Shown: positions 51,524 through 60,121 of the stretch, in pieces
Layout of the letters: each line of letters starts with the position of its first letter
How positions within the stretch are numbered: the first letter of the stretch is position 1
Assembly: GCF_001591405.1 (NCBI RefSeq)
Contig: NZ_BCUV01000003.1
Location: 186,001-250,000, forward strand
Origin: Janibacter terrae NBRC 107853
GTDB lineage: Bacteria; Actinomycetota; Actinomycetes; Actinomycetales; Dermatophilaceae
Length of the DNA stretch: 64,000 nt
Reading direction: 5' to 3'
The notes under the pieces: model-generated
Told to the model about the DNA's origin: nothing
The model's database searches: none
The model's input: only the letters and a program-made list of their open reading frames with translations
Translations under genes and position numbers: made by a program

Positions 51524-51987
51524 TGGACTTCCGCACCAGCTACCCAGCACCCGACGAGTCGAGCCTGCGCGCCCTCGAGGCCGCCCTCGGCGTGCCGTTG
51601 CCTGCCGACTACCGGGCGTGGTTGCAGGGCAACGGTGGTGGCGTCACCGAGGACGACCTCAAGTACGGCACCGACGACCTCTCGGTCGAGGAGCGCACCC
51701 ACCCCGTGGTCACGATCTTCTTCGGGCTCGGGGTGGCGGACCGCGAGCTCGACCTCGGCGGGGCCCGCGGTGTGTACGACCGGCGGCTGCCGCCCGAGGT
51801 CACCCCGATCGCGACCAACGACGCCGGCGACCTCGTCTGCCTCGCTGTGGCGGGCGAGCACGCCGGGTCCGTGTGGTCCTGGGCGCACGAGGAGGAGTCC
51901 GCCGACGGGCCGTCGTGGGCCGGCCTGACCCGCGTGACGGACGGGTTCACCCCCTTCGTCGACGGGCTGCGCGCCGTCCCCTGGTGA
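51523..51987 (+). CDS. SMI1/KNR4 (SUKH) immunity protein
   Basis: 154 residues. [34 protein letters not shown] is the SUKH N-terminal motif (helix, GxxLPxDYxxWLxxNGG). TIFFGLG and VTPIATNDAGDLVCLAV complete the fold. SUKH proteins neutralise nuclease toxins of contact-dependent and type VII systems. Its start overlaps the toxin stop, a tightly coupled toxin-immunity pair. The next gene, dnaG, begins 68 bases later. Confidence 0.88.
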   Translation: MDFRTSYPAPDESSLRALEAALGVPLPADYRAWLQGNGGGVTEDDLKYGTDDLSVEERTHPVVTIFFGLGVADRELDLGGARGVYDRRLPPEVTPIATNDAGDLVCLAVAGEHAGSVWSWAHEEESADGPSWAGLTRVTDGFTPFVDGLRAVPW

Positions 51988-52055
51988 CCGGGCCCGGCCC
52001 GGCCGCCGCCGGCACCTAGACTCGGAGGCCACGAGGGCGAGACCAGGAGGTGGCC

Positions 52056-53978
52056 GTGGCGGGACGGATCCGTGCCGAGGACGTGCAGGCGGTCAAGGAG
52101 CGCTCCTCGATCACCGACGTCGTCCGTGAGCACGTCAACCTGCGCGCCGCCGGCATCGGCTCGATGAAGGGCCTGTGCCCCTTCCACGACGAGAAGACGC
52201 CGAGCTTCACCGTCCGCGAGACCGTCGGCGCGTACCACTGCTTCGGCTGCGGCGAGGGCGGTGACGTCATCTCCTTCGTGCAGAAGCTCGACCACCTGAC
52301 CTTCGCCGAGGCCGTCGAGCGGCTCGCCGGCAAGCTCGGGATGGAGCTGCGCTACGAGGAGGGCGGCGGCCCCCGCGACGGGGTGGGGCTCGGCAAGCGC
52401 TCGCGGCTCATCGAGGCGCACCGCGCTGCGGCAGAGTTCTACCACTCCCGGCTGCTCGAGACGCCCGAGGCGCGCATCGGCCGGGACTTCCTGCGGGAGC
52501 GGGGGTTCGCCTCGCCCGAGGCCAAGCTCTTCGGCATCGGCTACGCGCCCCGCTCCGGCGAGGAGCTCGCCCGCCACCTGCGCGGCAAGGGCTTCAGCGA
52601 CGAGGAGCTGACGATCGGTGGCCTGTGCGGGCGCGGCTCGCGCGGGCTCTACGACCGCTTCCGCGGCCGGCTCGTCTGGCCGATCCGCGACATCACCGGC
52701 GACACCATCGGGTTCGGCGCGCGGCGGCTGTGGGACAACGACCGCATCGGCGCGAAGTACCTCAACACCACCGAGACGCCGATCTACAAGAAGTCCAACG
52801 TCCTCTACGGCCTCGACCTGGCGAAGAAGGCCATCCGGGACGAGCGTCGCGTCGTCGTCGTCGAGGGGTACAGCGACGTCATGGCCGCGCACCTGTCCGG
52901 GGTCGAGGGCGCCGTCGCGACCTGCGGCACCTCCTTCGGGGCGGACCACATCAAGGTCATCCGGCGCATCGTGCGGGACGAGGAGGACCTCGCACCCGCC
53001 AAGGTCATCTTCACCTTCGACGGTGACGCGGCCGGGCAGAAGGCCGCGATGGCCGCCTACGCCCAGGACGACAAGTGGGCCAGCCAGAGCTTCGTTGCGG
53101 TGGCCAAGGACGGCATGGACCCGTGCGACCTGCGCCTGCGCGAGGGCGACACCGCCGTCCGCGAGCTCGTCGAGGACGCGGTGCCGATGTTCGAGTTCGC
53201 CGTGCGGACGCTCCTCGCGCGCTTCGACCTCTCGACCGCCGAGGGGCGGGTGCAGGGGATGCGCGCCGTCGCGCCCGTCATCAACAGCATCCGCGACACC
53301 TCCCTCCGCCCCGAGTACGTGCGCACGGTCGCCGGCTGGGTCGGCGTCGAGGTGGACCAGATGCGCAGCGCGGTCGACCGGGCCGGTCGCCTGCAGGCAC
53401 GCGAGGACGCGAAGGGGGACTCCCGCGCCAACCCGGAGACCCCCGAGCCGACCCGGGGCGAGGCCTCCTCCGGCATCCCGGCGCCCAACCTGCGCGACCC
53501 GATCGTCATGGCCGAGCGGCAGCTGCTCCAGTCGCTGCTCCAGCACCCCCAGATGTTCAGCCCCGAGGACCTCGACGCCATCGAGCCGGAGAGCTTCACC
53601 GCGCCGGCCCACCGGTCGGTCTTCGACGCGATACGCGAGGTCGGGCCGCTCGAGCAGGGCGTGACGCTCTCGTCGTGGCACGCCCGGATCGACGAGGCGA
53701 CGCCGCTCGCCGTGACCTCGCTCGTCGCCGAGCTGTCGGTCGCCCCCCTTCCCGTCGTCCACGACCAGTCGACCGGCATGCCCCCACCGAGCTACACCCG
53801 ATCGCTGCTCGTGCGCGTGCGCGAGGTCTCGATCAGTCGCCGCATCTCCGACGCGATGTCGCAGATGCGACGCCTCGCCGCCGACCCGTCCGCGGACCAG
53901 GGCGCACTGCGCGAGCTGTCCCTGGCCCTGCAGACGCTCGAGCGGCAGCGCGCCGCCCTGAGGGAGGCGGTCCAGTGA
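52056..53978 (+). CDS. dnaG: DNA primase
   Basis: 640 residues. Zinc-binding CHC2 domain (CPFHDEKTPSFTVRETVGAYHCFGCGEGGD), catalytic Toprim region (VVVVEGYSDVMAAHL, with DGDAAGQKAA) and a C-terminal DnaB-interaction domain after the linker near residue 450-480. Makes primers for Okazaki fragments. GTG 52056 (MAGRIRAEDVQAV) is preferred over GTG 52050 because AGGAGG (52045-52050) lies 5 bases upstream and would otherwise overlap the start. A TAGACT box is seen near 52018. Confidence 0.95.
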   Translation: MAGRIRAEDVQAVKERSSITDVVREHVNLRAAGIGSMKGLCPFHDEKTPSFTVRETVGAYHCFGCGEGGDVISFVQKLDHLTFAEAVERLAGKLGMELRYEEGGGPRDGVGLGKRSRLIEAHRAAAEFYHSRLLETPEARIGRDFLRERGFASPEAKLFGIGYAPRSGEELARHLRGKGFSDEELTIGGLCGRGSRGLYDRFRGRLVWPIRDITGDTIGFGARRLWDNDRIGAKYLNTTETPIYKKSNVLYGLDLAKKAIRDERRVVVVEGYSDVMAAHLSGVEGAVATCGTSFGADHIKVIRRIVRDEEDLAPAKVIFTFDGDAAGQKAAMAAYAQDDKWASQSFVAVAKDGMDPCDLRLREGDTAVRELVEDAVPMFEFAVRTLLARFDLSTAEGRVQGMRAVAPVINSIRDTSLRPEYVRTVAGWVGVEVDQMRSAVDRAGRLQAREDAKGDSRANPETPEPTRGEASSGIPAPNLRDPIVMAERQLLQSLLQHPQMFSPEDLDAIEPESFTAPAHRSVFDAIREVGPLEQGVTLSSWHARIDEATPLAVTSLVAELSVAPLPVVHDQSTGMPPPSYTRSLLVRVREVSISRRISDAMSQMRRLAADPSADQGALRELSLALQTLERQRAALREAVQ

Positions 53979-54478
53979 GCCGGTTCCGCTGGCGGCGCGA
54001 GCGCGCCGTCCCCGTGCCCGACGACGTGGCGCTCGCGCGCGGCGAGCGGGTGCTCGCGACCGCCCGGGCCGGGGAGTCGACGCTCGTGCTCACGTCGCAC
54101 CGGCTCCTCGTCCCCGGCGAGACGGACGAAGGGCGTGCCTGGCACCTCGTCGACCGCGGGCGGTGGGACCCCGGGACCGACACCCTGTCGGTGACGTGGG
54201 TCGACCACGCGCCCGCGGGGCGGTGGGTGCTCACCGAGGCGGGGGGCGTCCCGGACGCCTTCCACGAGCGGGTGCAGGCCAGCATCGTGCTCGTCGAGGA
54301 GGTCGTCCTGGACCGCACGCGACGAGCGCGCGTGGTGCTGCGCAAGGACCTCGCGACCGACCGGATCCTCGCCCAGACGATCGTCGGCCCCCGCTGCGAC
54401 CCCGACGACCCGGAGCTCGTCGCGGCCACCGAGGCGGCCGCCGCGCGGCTCGCCGAGCAGGTCGGTCGCGAGCCCTGA
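53975..54478 (+). CDS. Conserved dnaG-linked protein, unknown function
   Basis: 167 residues, no signal peptide or membrane segment, rich in Arg and Asp. The central part reads as alternating strands (RVLATARAGESTLVLTSHRLLVPGE, LVDRGRWDPGTDTLSVTWVDH, VLRKDLATDRILAQTIVGPRCDPDDPE), suggesting a small beta-rich domain. GTG 53975 overlaps the dnaG stop by 4 bases, so it is coupled to primase. I do not recognise a family. Confidence 0.6.
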   Translation: MSRFRWRRERAVPVPDDVALARGERVLATARAGESTLVLTSHRLLVPGETDEGRAWHLVDRGRWDPGTDTLSVTWVDHAPAGRWVLTEAGGVPDAFHERVQASIVLVEEVVLDRTRRARVVLRKDLATDRILAQTIVGPRCDPDDPELVAATEAAAARLAEQVGREP

Positions 54479-54484
54479 TCCCGA

Positions 54485-54514
54485 TTACGTCCCGCGCTGA
54501 GTTCTTGCTATGGT
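54485..54514 (+). promoter_or_regulatory. Candidate promoter of tRNA-Asn
   Basis: TTACGT (54485-54490) and TATGGT (54509-54514) with an 18-base spacer lie 20 bases before the tRNA 5' end, in an AT-richer patch. Confidence 0.45.
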
Positions 54515-54534
54515 GGCGCAGCGCTTCGGCGCGG

Positions 54535-54607
54535 TCCCCCATAGCTCAATTGGCAGAGCATTCGACTGTTAATCGGAGGGTTCTTGGTTCGAGTCCAAGT
54601 GGGGGAG
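54535..54607 (+). tRNA. tRNA-Asn (GTT)
   Basis: 73 nt. Acceptor arms TCCCCCA (54535-54541) and TGGGGGA (54600-54606) pair fully. D-arm, anticodon loop CTGTTAA (anticodon GTT) and T-arm GGTTCGAGTCC are intact; the discriminator is G73. CCA is not encoded. A strong hairpin follows. Confidence 0.97.
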
Positions 54608-54614
54608 CCCGATG

Positions 54615-54656
54615 AGGGCCCCGGACAGGCTGTGTGCCTGGCCCGGGGCCCTTTTC
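54615..54656 (+). terminator. tRNA-Asn terminator
   Basis: GC-rich hairpin with arms GGGCCCCGG ... CCGGGGCCC and an inner ACAGGC/GCCTG extension, followed by TTTT. One of the few terminators in the window with a U-tract. Confidence 0.8.
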
Positions 54657-54734
54657 ATGTGCTCGGACCTCGCGTGAGATCCCCGTCCTGGACGTCGCCG
54701 ACCTGGCGGCCGGTCCCGACGTGGTGTGAGTCAG

Positions 54735-55688
54735 CTAGCTCGTCCCGGAGGTCACGCTCGACGAGGAGCTCTCGCTCGCCGGCGGGGGAGGGCAGTCCTG
54801 CAGCTTCGGTGGCCGGAGCGTGGACGTCGGCAGCATCGACGTCGCGAGGTTGCTGCGCACGGCCTTCTTCCAGGCGCCGGAGTCGACCATGTCCTCCAGC
54901 GCCGCGCTCACGTCCTCGCACAGCGCGCTGTCGGCCGGGCGCATCGCGACGCCCCACCGCTCACGGGCGAAGCTGTGCCCGCTGAGGCGCAGCTTGTCGG
55001 GGGCACGCGAGCGCCTGGCGAAACCCGCGAGGATCGCCGCGTCGGAGGTCACGGCCTTGACCTTGCCCTCCTCGAGCAGCTTGACGCAGTCGGACACGCG
55101 CGGCTGGACGGTCAGGTGCAGACCGGGGTGGTCGTCGACGAGCTCGCTCGTCGACGTGGACCCCTGCACGCTGCAGACGGTGAAGCCGCGCAGCTGTCCG
55201 GGGGAGCGGATCGTGCTGCGGGAGGAGACGAGCAGGTCCTGCCCGGTCGTGAGGTAGGGCCCGGCGAAGGTCACCTCGTCCTTGCGCTCGGGCGTGATCG
55301 AGTACGAGGAGAGCACGAGGTCGGCCTGGCCGGTCGCGAGCAGCGTCTCGCGCTGGTCGGTCATGCCCTCGACGAAGCTGATCCGGTCGATACCCAGGTG
55401 GCGGGCGATGTAGCGCGCGACATCGACGTCCAGACCCGAGTACGTGTCCCCCTCGCGCAGCCCGACCCCCGGTTGGTCGAAGGAGATCGCCACGCGCAGC
55501 GTGCTCGGCAGGTCGGTCTCGTGCAGGGAGGGTGACGAGGTGCCGCTCGGGGACGAGGTGCTCGCGGGCGCCTGCGTCGAGACCACGGGGCTCGTCGGCC
55601 CGGTCGGCTCGACGTCGACCGGGCGCACGCACGCGCTCAGCAGGGCAGCGCCGAGCGCGGTTGCGGTCACCACCCGGGCACGGCGCAC
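54735..55688 (-). CDS. Orphan GluB-like solute-binding lipoprotein
   Basis: 317 residues. Lipobox LLSACV. Family 3 amino-acid-binding fold closely resembling GluB (60122): DQPGVGLREGDTYSGLDVDVARYIA, GQADLVLSSYSITPERK, CSVQGSTS, and three further Cys at matching places. It has a Thr/Ser/Pro spacer after the lipid anchor and a low-complexity tail (PPPPASESSSSS). No permease or ATPase is adjacent. GTG 55688 sits 5 bases after AAGGGGG; it may use GluCD or act in sensing. Confidence 0.82.
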   Translation of the reverse strand: MRRARVVTATALGAALLSACVRPVDVEPTGPTSPVVSTQAPASTSSPSGTSSPSLHETDLPSTLRVAISFDQPGVGLREGDTYSGLDVDVARYIARHLGIDRISFVEGMTDQRETLLATGQADLVLSSYSITPERKDEVTFAGPYLTTGQDLLVSSRSTIRSPGQLRGFTVCSVQGSTSTSELVDDHPGLHLTVQPRVSDCVKLLEEGKVKAVTSDAAILAGFARRSRAPDKLRLSGHSFARERWGVAMRPADSALCEDVSAALEDMVDSGAWKKAVRSNLATSMLPTSTLRPPKLQDCPPPPASESSSSSVTSGTS

Positions 55689-55761
55689 GTCATCCCCCTT
55701 CGTCGATCGGGACCATCCTCTCAGGCCCGCTGCCATGACGAAGGGGGGAGTCCGTCGCGCG

Positions 55762-56424
55762 TCAGCGCTTGAGCGTCGTCGAGGCCTTGCCCCAGGTGTT
55801 GGAGGTGTCGACGGTCGCGATCTGCCAGTAGCGGGTGGTGGAGGCGTAGGCCTTGAGGGAGACCCGGCCGTAGCGGTCGGTGGTGCCGGACCTGACCCAC
55901 TTCCACGAGCACGACGAGCAGGACTTCTGCCGCAGGGAGACCTTGGCGCCCGACCAGGCGCGGTAGGTCCCGGCGCTGGGGGAGTAGCGGGTCGCGGTCG
56001 CCCTGACCGTGACGTAGCGACCGCTGCGCGAGCTGCTGGCCGCGGTCCGGGACCCGAGGCGCACGGTCATCGTGCGGGTGTTCTGGTTGACGTCGTTGTA
56101 GTTGTAGTCGTACGCGAAGTCGGGACGGATCGTGTAGGTCCCGAGCGGGGACCAGTCGTACCAGTCCTCGACGTCGCTGCTGGCGCCGTCGAAGTTGAAG
56201 GAACCTTCCCAGCCCTGGGTCGGGTGCATGATGTCCCACCACGCGGACTCGGTGTACCCCAGGCAGCCGGCACTGAACTTCGCGGTGATCGCCCGGTAGG
56301 TGCTCGTGACCGAGACCTTGCTCGGCACGCTGATCGAGCAGGAGTACGCGGCCTGCGAGGGGGCGGCGACCATGACGGTCGGGACGAGGGAGAGAGCGGC
56401 AGCAGCCGCGACGCGCTTGAGCAT
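55762..56424 (-). CDS. Secreted Tyr/Ser-rich protein of unknown function
   Basis: 220 residues. Sec signal peptide (LKRVAAAAALSLVPTVMVAAPSQAA). The mature part is beta-rich, with aromatic runs (WYDWSPLGTYTIRPDF, YDYNYNDVNQNTRT) and four cysteines (two in CSSCSWKW); calcium-site-like Asp/Asn clusters are visible. The C-terminus (TTDRYGRVSLKAYASTTRYWQIATVDTSNTWGKAS) resembles repeats seen in actinobacterial exported proteins. AGAGGA precedes the ATG. Function not recognised. Confidence 0.7.
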   Translation of the reverse strand: MLKRVAAAAALSLVPTVMVAAPSQAAYSCSISVPSKVSVTSTYRAITAKFSAGCLGYTESAWWDIMHPTQGWEGSFNFDGASSDVEDWYDWSPLGTYTIRPDFAYDYNYNDVNQNTRTMTVRLGSRTAASSSRSGRYVTVRATATRYSPSAGTYRAWSGAKVSLRQKSCSSCSWKWVRSGTTDRYGRVSLKAYASTTRYWQIATVDTSNTWGKASTTLKR

Positions 56425-56638
56425 GAGGGTCCTCTGGGAGTGGCGAAGGGAGCGCCGCTGGGAAACCGTCTCCCCCCGGCGATCCACAGCCTAGGACCGA
56501 GCGGTGACAACCCCTGCGCAGGCGCGCCCGGGGCCGGCCCCATGAAGGAGTTCTCACCCGGATCTCATGATCGTTTCACAGCGGGCCGATGGGATGGCGG
56601 TGCCGGCAAGGAGCCGGCCCAGGACGGGGAGGATGGAC

Positions 56639-57115
56639 ATGGGTTCCAGGAGTGTGGGCACCGCGGTGCTGACCGTGGGCTTGGCGATCGGGGTCACCGG
56701 CGGTGCCGCTGTCGTGCAGAGTGCGCCTGCCGAGGCGGCGAACGTCACGCGCGTGCAGTCGTCGATCGACGTGGGTGGGTGCGTGATCCGGCTGTACTCG
56801 TACGGGCCGCGGGTGCACGCCAACCACACGCACACGTGCGTCGGGGTGAAGAGCGTCAACATCACGGGCACGGGACGGCTGCAGATCCACTTCAGCGAAC
56901 CGGGGCGCACGGTTGGCCTGTCCGCCGGGTCGGACGAGACGCTCACCGGTCGCGGGATCGCGGCGGGCATCGACGGCACGTCGCGGTACGCCACGGTGAG
57001 CCTCTACGACACGCGCCTGAAGCGGCGCCTGCACCTGGGCCGCAGCACCGACTACCGCAGGGCGGCCGGTGCCTCGTCGAACATCTGGTTCAGCTCGACA
57101 CGGGTGCTGTCGTGA
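56639..57115 (+). CDS. Small secreted protein, tandem paralogue A
   Basis: 158 residues. Signal peptide (VGTAVLTVGLAIGVTGGAAVVQSAPAEAA). The mature protein is short, beta-strand-like, with one Cys pair (GGCVIRLYS, HTHTCVGV) and a basic tail. The C-terminal half aligns with the next gene (see the findings). ATG 56639 sits 6 bases after GGGGAGG; ATG 56633 is too close. Coupled to the next gene by a GTGA overlap. Unknown role. Confidence 0.7.
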   Translation: MGSRSVGTAVLTVGLAIGVTGGAAVVQSAPAEAANVTRVQSSIDVGGCVIRLYSYGPRVHANHTHTCVGVKSVNITGTGRLQIHFSEPGRTVGLSAGSDETLTGRGIAAGIDGTSRYATVSLYDTRLKRRLHLGRSTDYRRAAGASSNIWFSSTRVLS

Positions 57116-57573
57116 GGCGCCTCGCCGGTGCCGCGGCCCTGGTTGCCGTCGGCCTCGTCGGTGGGGCAGCCGGGTCGCACGCGATGTCGACGAACCGACC
57201 TGCGGCCATCGCGCCCGCGCAGGTCGAGGTCATCGCCTGCCACATCGAGTGGGACGCGCAGGCGCGCGCCCCTCGGTTGGACCGTGGGAGCGGCAGTGGT
57301 TGCAGCGGCGTCTGGGGCACGCACGTGGACGCCCGGGGTCGCGTCGTCGTCGACCACGCCTCCGACCCCGTCATCTCGATCGAGGTGACGCCCGACGAGG
57401 CCGCCGTCGCCCGGGGCATCTCGGCCGGCCCCTCCGGGGGCGGCAACACGACGAAGCTGACCGTCCACGACTCGCGCGTCCGACGCGCCCTGGACCTGTC
57501 GTCGCGCTCGGACGCATCGCGTCTGGGCGGCGGCTCGGGCTGGTGGCTCGTCATCACCCACGACTCGCGCTGA
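57112..57573 (+). CDS. Small secreted protein, tandem paralogue B
   Basis: 153 residues. Signal peptide (RRLAGAAALVAVGLVGGAAGSHA). One Cys pair (IACHIEWD, GSGCSGVW) and a Gly-rich strand region. DEAAVARGISAG and TTKLTVHDSRVRRALDLSS parallel DETLTGRGIAAG and YATVSLYDTRLKRRLHLGR in the upstream protein, so the two are diverged duplicates. GTG 57112 overlaps the upstream stop. No recognised domain. Confidence 0.7.
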   Translation: MRRLAGAAALVAVGLVGGAAGSHAMSTNRPAAIAPAQVEVIACHIEWDAQARAPRLDRGSGSGCSGVWGTHVDARGRVVVDHASDPVISIEVTPDEAAVARGISAGPSGGGNTTKLTVHDSRVRRALDLSSRSDASRLGGGSGWWLVITHDSR

Positions 57574-57589
57574 GCGGGGGACGAAGGGG

Positions 57590-57663
57590 TGGGGCGACTG
57601 GGGCTTGAACCCAGGACCGGCGGATTATGAGTCCGATGCTCTGACCGACTGAGCTACCGCCCC
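57590..57663 (-). tRNA. tRNA with CAT anticodon (elongator Met or Ile2)
   Basis: 74 nt on the minus strand. Acceptor arm GGGGCGG pairs with TCGCCCC (one G-U), anticodon loop CTCATAA, T-arm with TTCAAGC loop, discriminator A73; CCA is not encoded. CAT anticodons read AUG (Met) or, after TilS lysidine modification, AUA (Ile2). The variable loop CGGTC looks slightly more like Ile2, but I cannot settle this by eye. Confidence 0.9.
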
Positions 57664-57906
57664 GTGCGCCCGGAGGCGTCGGCGTGAGAGTACCGCGCGA
57701 GGGGCCGCGACCCGTGGTGAGGGTGAGGCGCACGTGAGGGCTGGTGCTCCTGTGATCCATGGGGCACAATGGCCGTCACAAGCACGTCCGCGTGCACATA
57801 TCGCTCGAGCAGCACACCGCGACAAGCAGTAGCGCGCAGCCGTTCGGTCCTCCGGGTGAGTGCCTGGCGTTGGGGAAGACGTCCATCGCACTCAAGGAGG
57901 ATCAGG

Positions 57907-58419
57907 ATGTCTGCAGGAAAGCGCATCAGCACCCGCGGGGTGGTGTTCATCCACAGCACCCCCACGGCCCTGTGCCCCCACATCACGTGGGCGCTCGAGG
58001 CCGTGCTGGGTCAGGCTGTGTCACTGGACTGGACCGATCAGACGATCGGCCGGTCTCTCAAGCGTGCCGAGTTCTCCTGGACGGGGGAGCCCGGCACGGG
58101 CGCGAAGCTCGCCTCTGCCCTCCGCGGCTGGGAGGGCGTGCGCTACGAGGTGACCGAGGAGGCCACGCCTGGCCTCGACGGGTCCCGGTGGAGCCACACC
58201 CCCACCCTCGGCATCCACCACGCGACGATCTCCGCGTCCGGCGACGTCGTCCTCCACGAGAACCGTCTGCGTGAGGTCATGACCCTCGCCCAAGGCGCCG
58301 GCGAGGCCGTCGAGGACATGCTCGGCGAGCTGCTCGGCGATCCCTGGGACGCCGAGCTCGAGCCCTTCCGTCACGCCGGCGACGGCGCGCCGGTCCGCTG
58401 GCTGCACAAGGTCGGCTGA
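57907..58419 (+). CDS. DUF3145 family protein
   Basis: 170 residues. Typical DUF3145 pattern: RGVVFIHSTPTALCPHITWALEAVLG, LDWTDQTIGRSLKRAEFSWTGEPGTGAKLASALRGW and the middle YEVTEEATPGLDGSRWSHTPTLGIHH. Widely conserved in Actinomycetota, function unknown. ATG 57907 follows AAGGAGGA at normal spacing. A strong bidirectional terminator follows. Confidence 0.88.
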   Translation: MSAGKRISTRGVVFIHSTPTALCPHITWALEAVLGQAVSLDWTDQTIGRSLKRAEFSWTGEPGTGAKLASALRGWEGVRYEVTEEATPGLDGSRWSHTPTLGIHHATISASGDVVLHENRLREVMTLAQGAGEAVEDMLGELLGDPWDAELEPFRHAGDGAPVRWLHKVG

Positions 58420-58436
58420 GCAGACCCGCCCACCCC

Positions 58437-58486
58437 CATGACGAAGGGGGCCGCGCTCCCTCCTTGACGCGGCCCCCTTCGTCATG
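58437..58486. terminator. Bidirectional terminator with GAAGGGGG arms
   Basis: Perfect 19-bp stem (58437-58455 and 58468-58486) with a 12-base loop, between the convergent DUF3145 gene and gluD. Both arms hold ATGACGAAGGGGG or its complement, the fullest form of the window's repeated motif. Confidence 0.88.
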
Positions 58487-58498
58487 CCCGGATCCGGG

Positions 58499-59368
58499 TC
58501 AGTCCTCCGCTCCCGGGACCGTCGGCGCGGCCGCGATCGCGTCCCCGGCGGTGCGCCCGCGACGGTTGATGCGCCGCTCGAGGAGACCGGCGAGGGAGGT
58601 GAGCGCCCAGTTGACGACGATGAACATGATCGCCACGACGACGAGCGCGGCGAAGATGTTGGAGTGCAACGAGGAGAGGTTCTGCCCCTGCTGCAGCAGC
58701 TCGGGGTAGGTGATGACCGTGCCGAGCGCCGTGTCCTTGAGGATGACGACGAGCTGGCTCACGAGGGCCGGGAGCATGGCCGTGACGGCCTGCGGGATCT
58801 GGATCGAGCGCAGGACCTGGCCACGCGAGAGGCCGACGGACAGGCCGGCCTCGCTCTGCCCGGACGGCAGCGAGTGGACGCCGGAGCGGAGCAGCTCGGC
58901 CATGACCGACCCGTTGTAGAGGGTCAGCGCGGTCACGACGGCGGCGAGCGGGTTGAGGTCGGCGGAGAAGACGCCGTTGTAGGCGTAGATGCCGAAGAAG
59001 AAGATCATCATGATCAGCACGGGGATGGCCCGGAAGAACTCGACCACCGCCCCGCTGACCCAGCGGATGACGCGGTTGCCCGAGAGCCGACCGGTCCCGA
59101 AGACCAGCCCGAAGAGGGTTGCTCCGACGACCGAGAGGCCGGCTGCCTTGAGCGTGTTCCACAGGCCCAGGAGCAGGTAGTAGCGCCACGTGGACCACTC
59201 GAGCATCGGCGACCACTTGGCCCCGGAGAACTCGTCGTACTCGTTGAGCTTGCCGACGACGACCCAGAGGATGCCGGCGGCGACGAGCAGGCCGAGGAGG
59301 GCGACGATGCGGTAGCGGACCCGCGCCCGGGGCCCGGGGTTGTCGAAGAGGACGGTGCTCGTGCTCAT
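58499..59368 (-). CDS. gluD: Glutamate ABC transporter permease GluD
   Basis: 289 residues, HisMQ-type permease with about six membrane helices and the EAA loop QSEAGLSVGLSRGQVLRSIQIPQAV. The N-terminal extension before the first helix is longer than in GluC, as in corynebacterial GluD. ATG overlaps the gluC stop by 4 bases. Last gene of gluABCD. Confidence 0.9.
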   Translation of the reverse strand: MSTSTVLFDNPGPRARVRYRIVALLGLLVAAGILWVVVGKLNEYDEFSGAKWSPMLEWSTWRYYLLLGLWNTLKAAGLSVVGATLFGLVFGTGRLSGNRVIRWVSGAVVEFFRAIPVLIMMIFFFGIYAYNGVFSADLNPLAAVVTALTLYNGSVMAELLRSGVHSLPSGQSEAGLSVGLSRGQVLRSIQIPQAVTAMLPALVSQLVVILKDTALGTVITYPELLQQGQNLSSLHSNIFAALVVVAIMFIVVNWALTSLAGLLERRINRRGRTAGDAIAAAPTVPGAED

Positions 59369-60045
59369 CGCTTGACCGCCAGACGCCGCGAGAGGCTCGT
59401 CATCCCGATGCCGATCGGCAGGGTGAGGAGCAGGAAGAACCCGGCCACGAGGGCGAAGGTCAGGTAGTTGAGGTCGGCGCGCAGCTCGATGGCCGAGCTC
59501 ATCAGCGCGGCGGTCTCGGCGACGCCGATGGCGGCGGCGACCGTCGTGTTCTTGATGAGCGCGATGATCACCGAGGCGAGCGGGGCGATGGCACCGCGCA
59601 CGGCCTGGGGGAGGACCACGTGGCGCAGGTTCTGCGCGAAGCCCAGGCCCAGCGAGCGCGCGGCCTCGGCCTGGCCAGGTGGGACGGTGTTGATGCCGCT
59701 GCGCAGCGCCTCGCACACGAAGGCCGCGTGGTAGACGGCCAGACCGACGATGGCCCAGCGCACCCCGTTGTCCGTGATCGACGTGGGGCTCGACTCGTCC
59801 GCGAGGTTGATGCCGAGGTCGTAGAGCATGACGAGGATCGTGAAGGTGAGGATCAGCGTCAGCGGGGTGTTGCGGACGATGTTGACGTACGCCGCGCCCG
59901 CGAAGCGGAAGATGCCCACCGGGCTCACGCGCATGATCGCCACGACCGTGCCGATGACCAGTGCCCCGACGAGGGAGAACAGGGCCAGCCTGATGGTGAG
60001 CCAGAAGGCCCCCCACACGTCGAACTGCTGGAAGAGCTCGTTCAT
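59365..60045 (-). CDS. gluC: Glutamate ABC transporter permease GluC
   Basis: 226 residues, HisMQ-type permease. EAA loop PGQAEAARSLGLGFAQNLRHVVLPQAVRGAI is clear; five helices. Pairs with GluD. It lies 76 bases after gluB. Confidence 0.9.
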   Translation of the reverse strand: MNELFQQFDVWGAFWLTIRLALFSLVGALVIGTVVAIMRVSPVGIFRFAGAAYVNIVRNTPLTLILTFTILVMLYDLGINLADESSPTSITDNGVRWAIVGLAVYHAAFVCEALRSGINTVPPGQAEAARSLGLGFAQNLRHVVLPQAVRGAIAPLASVIIALIKNTTVAAAIGVAETAALMSSAIELRADLNYLTFALVAGFFLLLTLPIGIGMTSLSRRLAVKR

Positions 60046-60121
60046 CCACTACTCCTTGTGCGCGTGCGTCGTCGTCCCCGCGGTCGGGGTGGGCCGAGCG
60101 GCCCACCCCGACCGCTCGCCG

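Noticed and set aside
57590-57663. CAT-anticodon tRNA as initiator tRNA-fMet
   Set aside because: The first acceptor pair is a normal G-C and the anticodon stem lacks the three G-C pairs of initiators.
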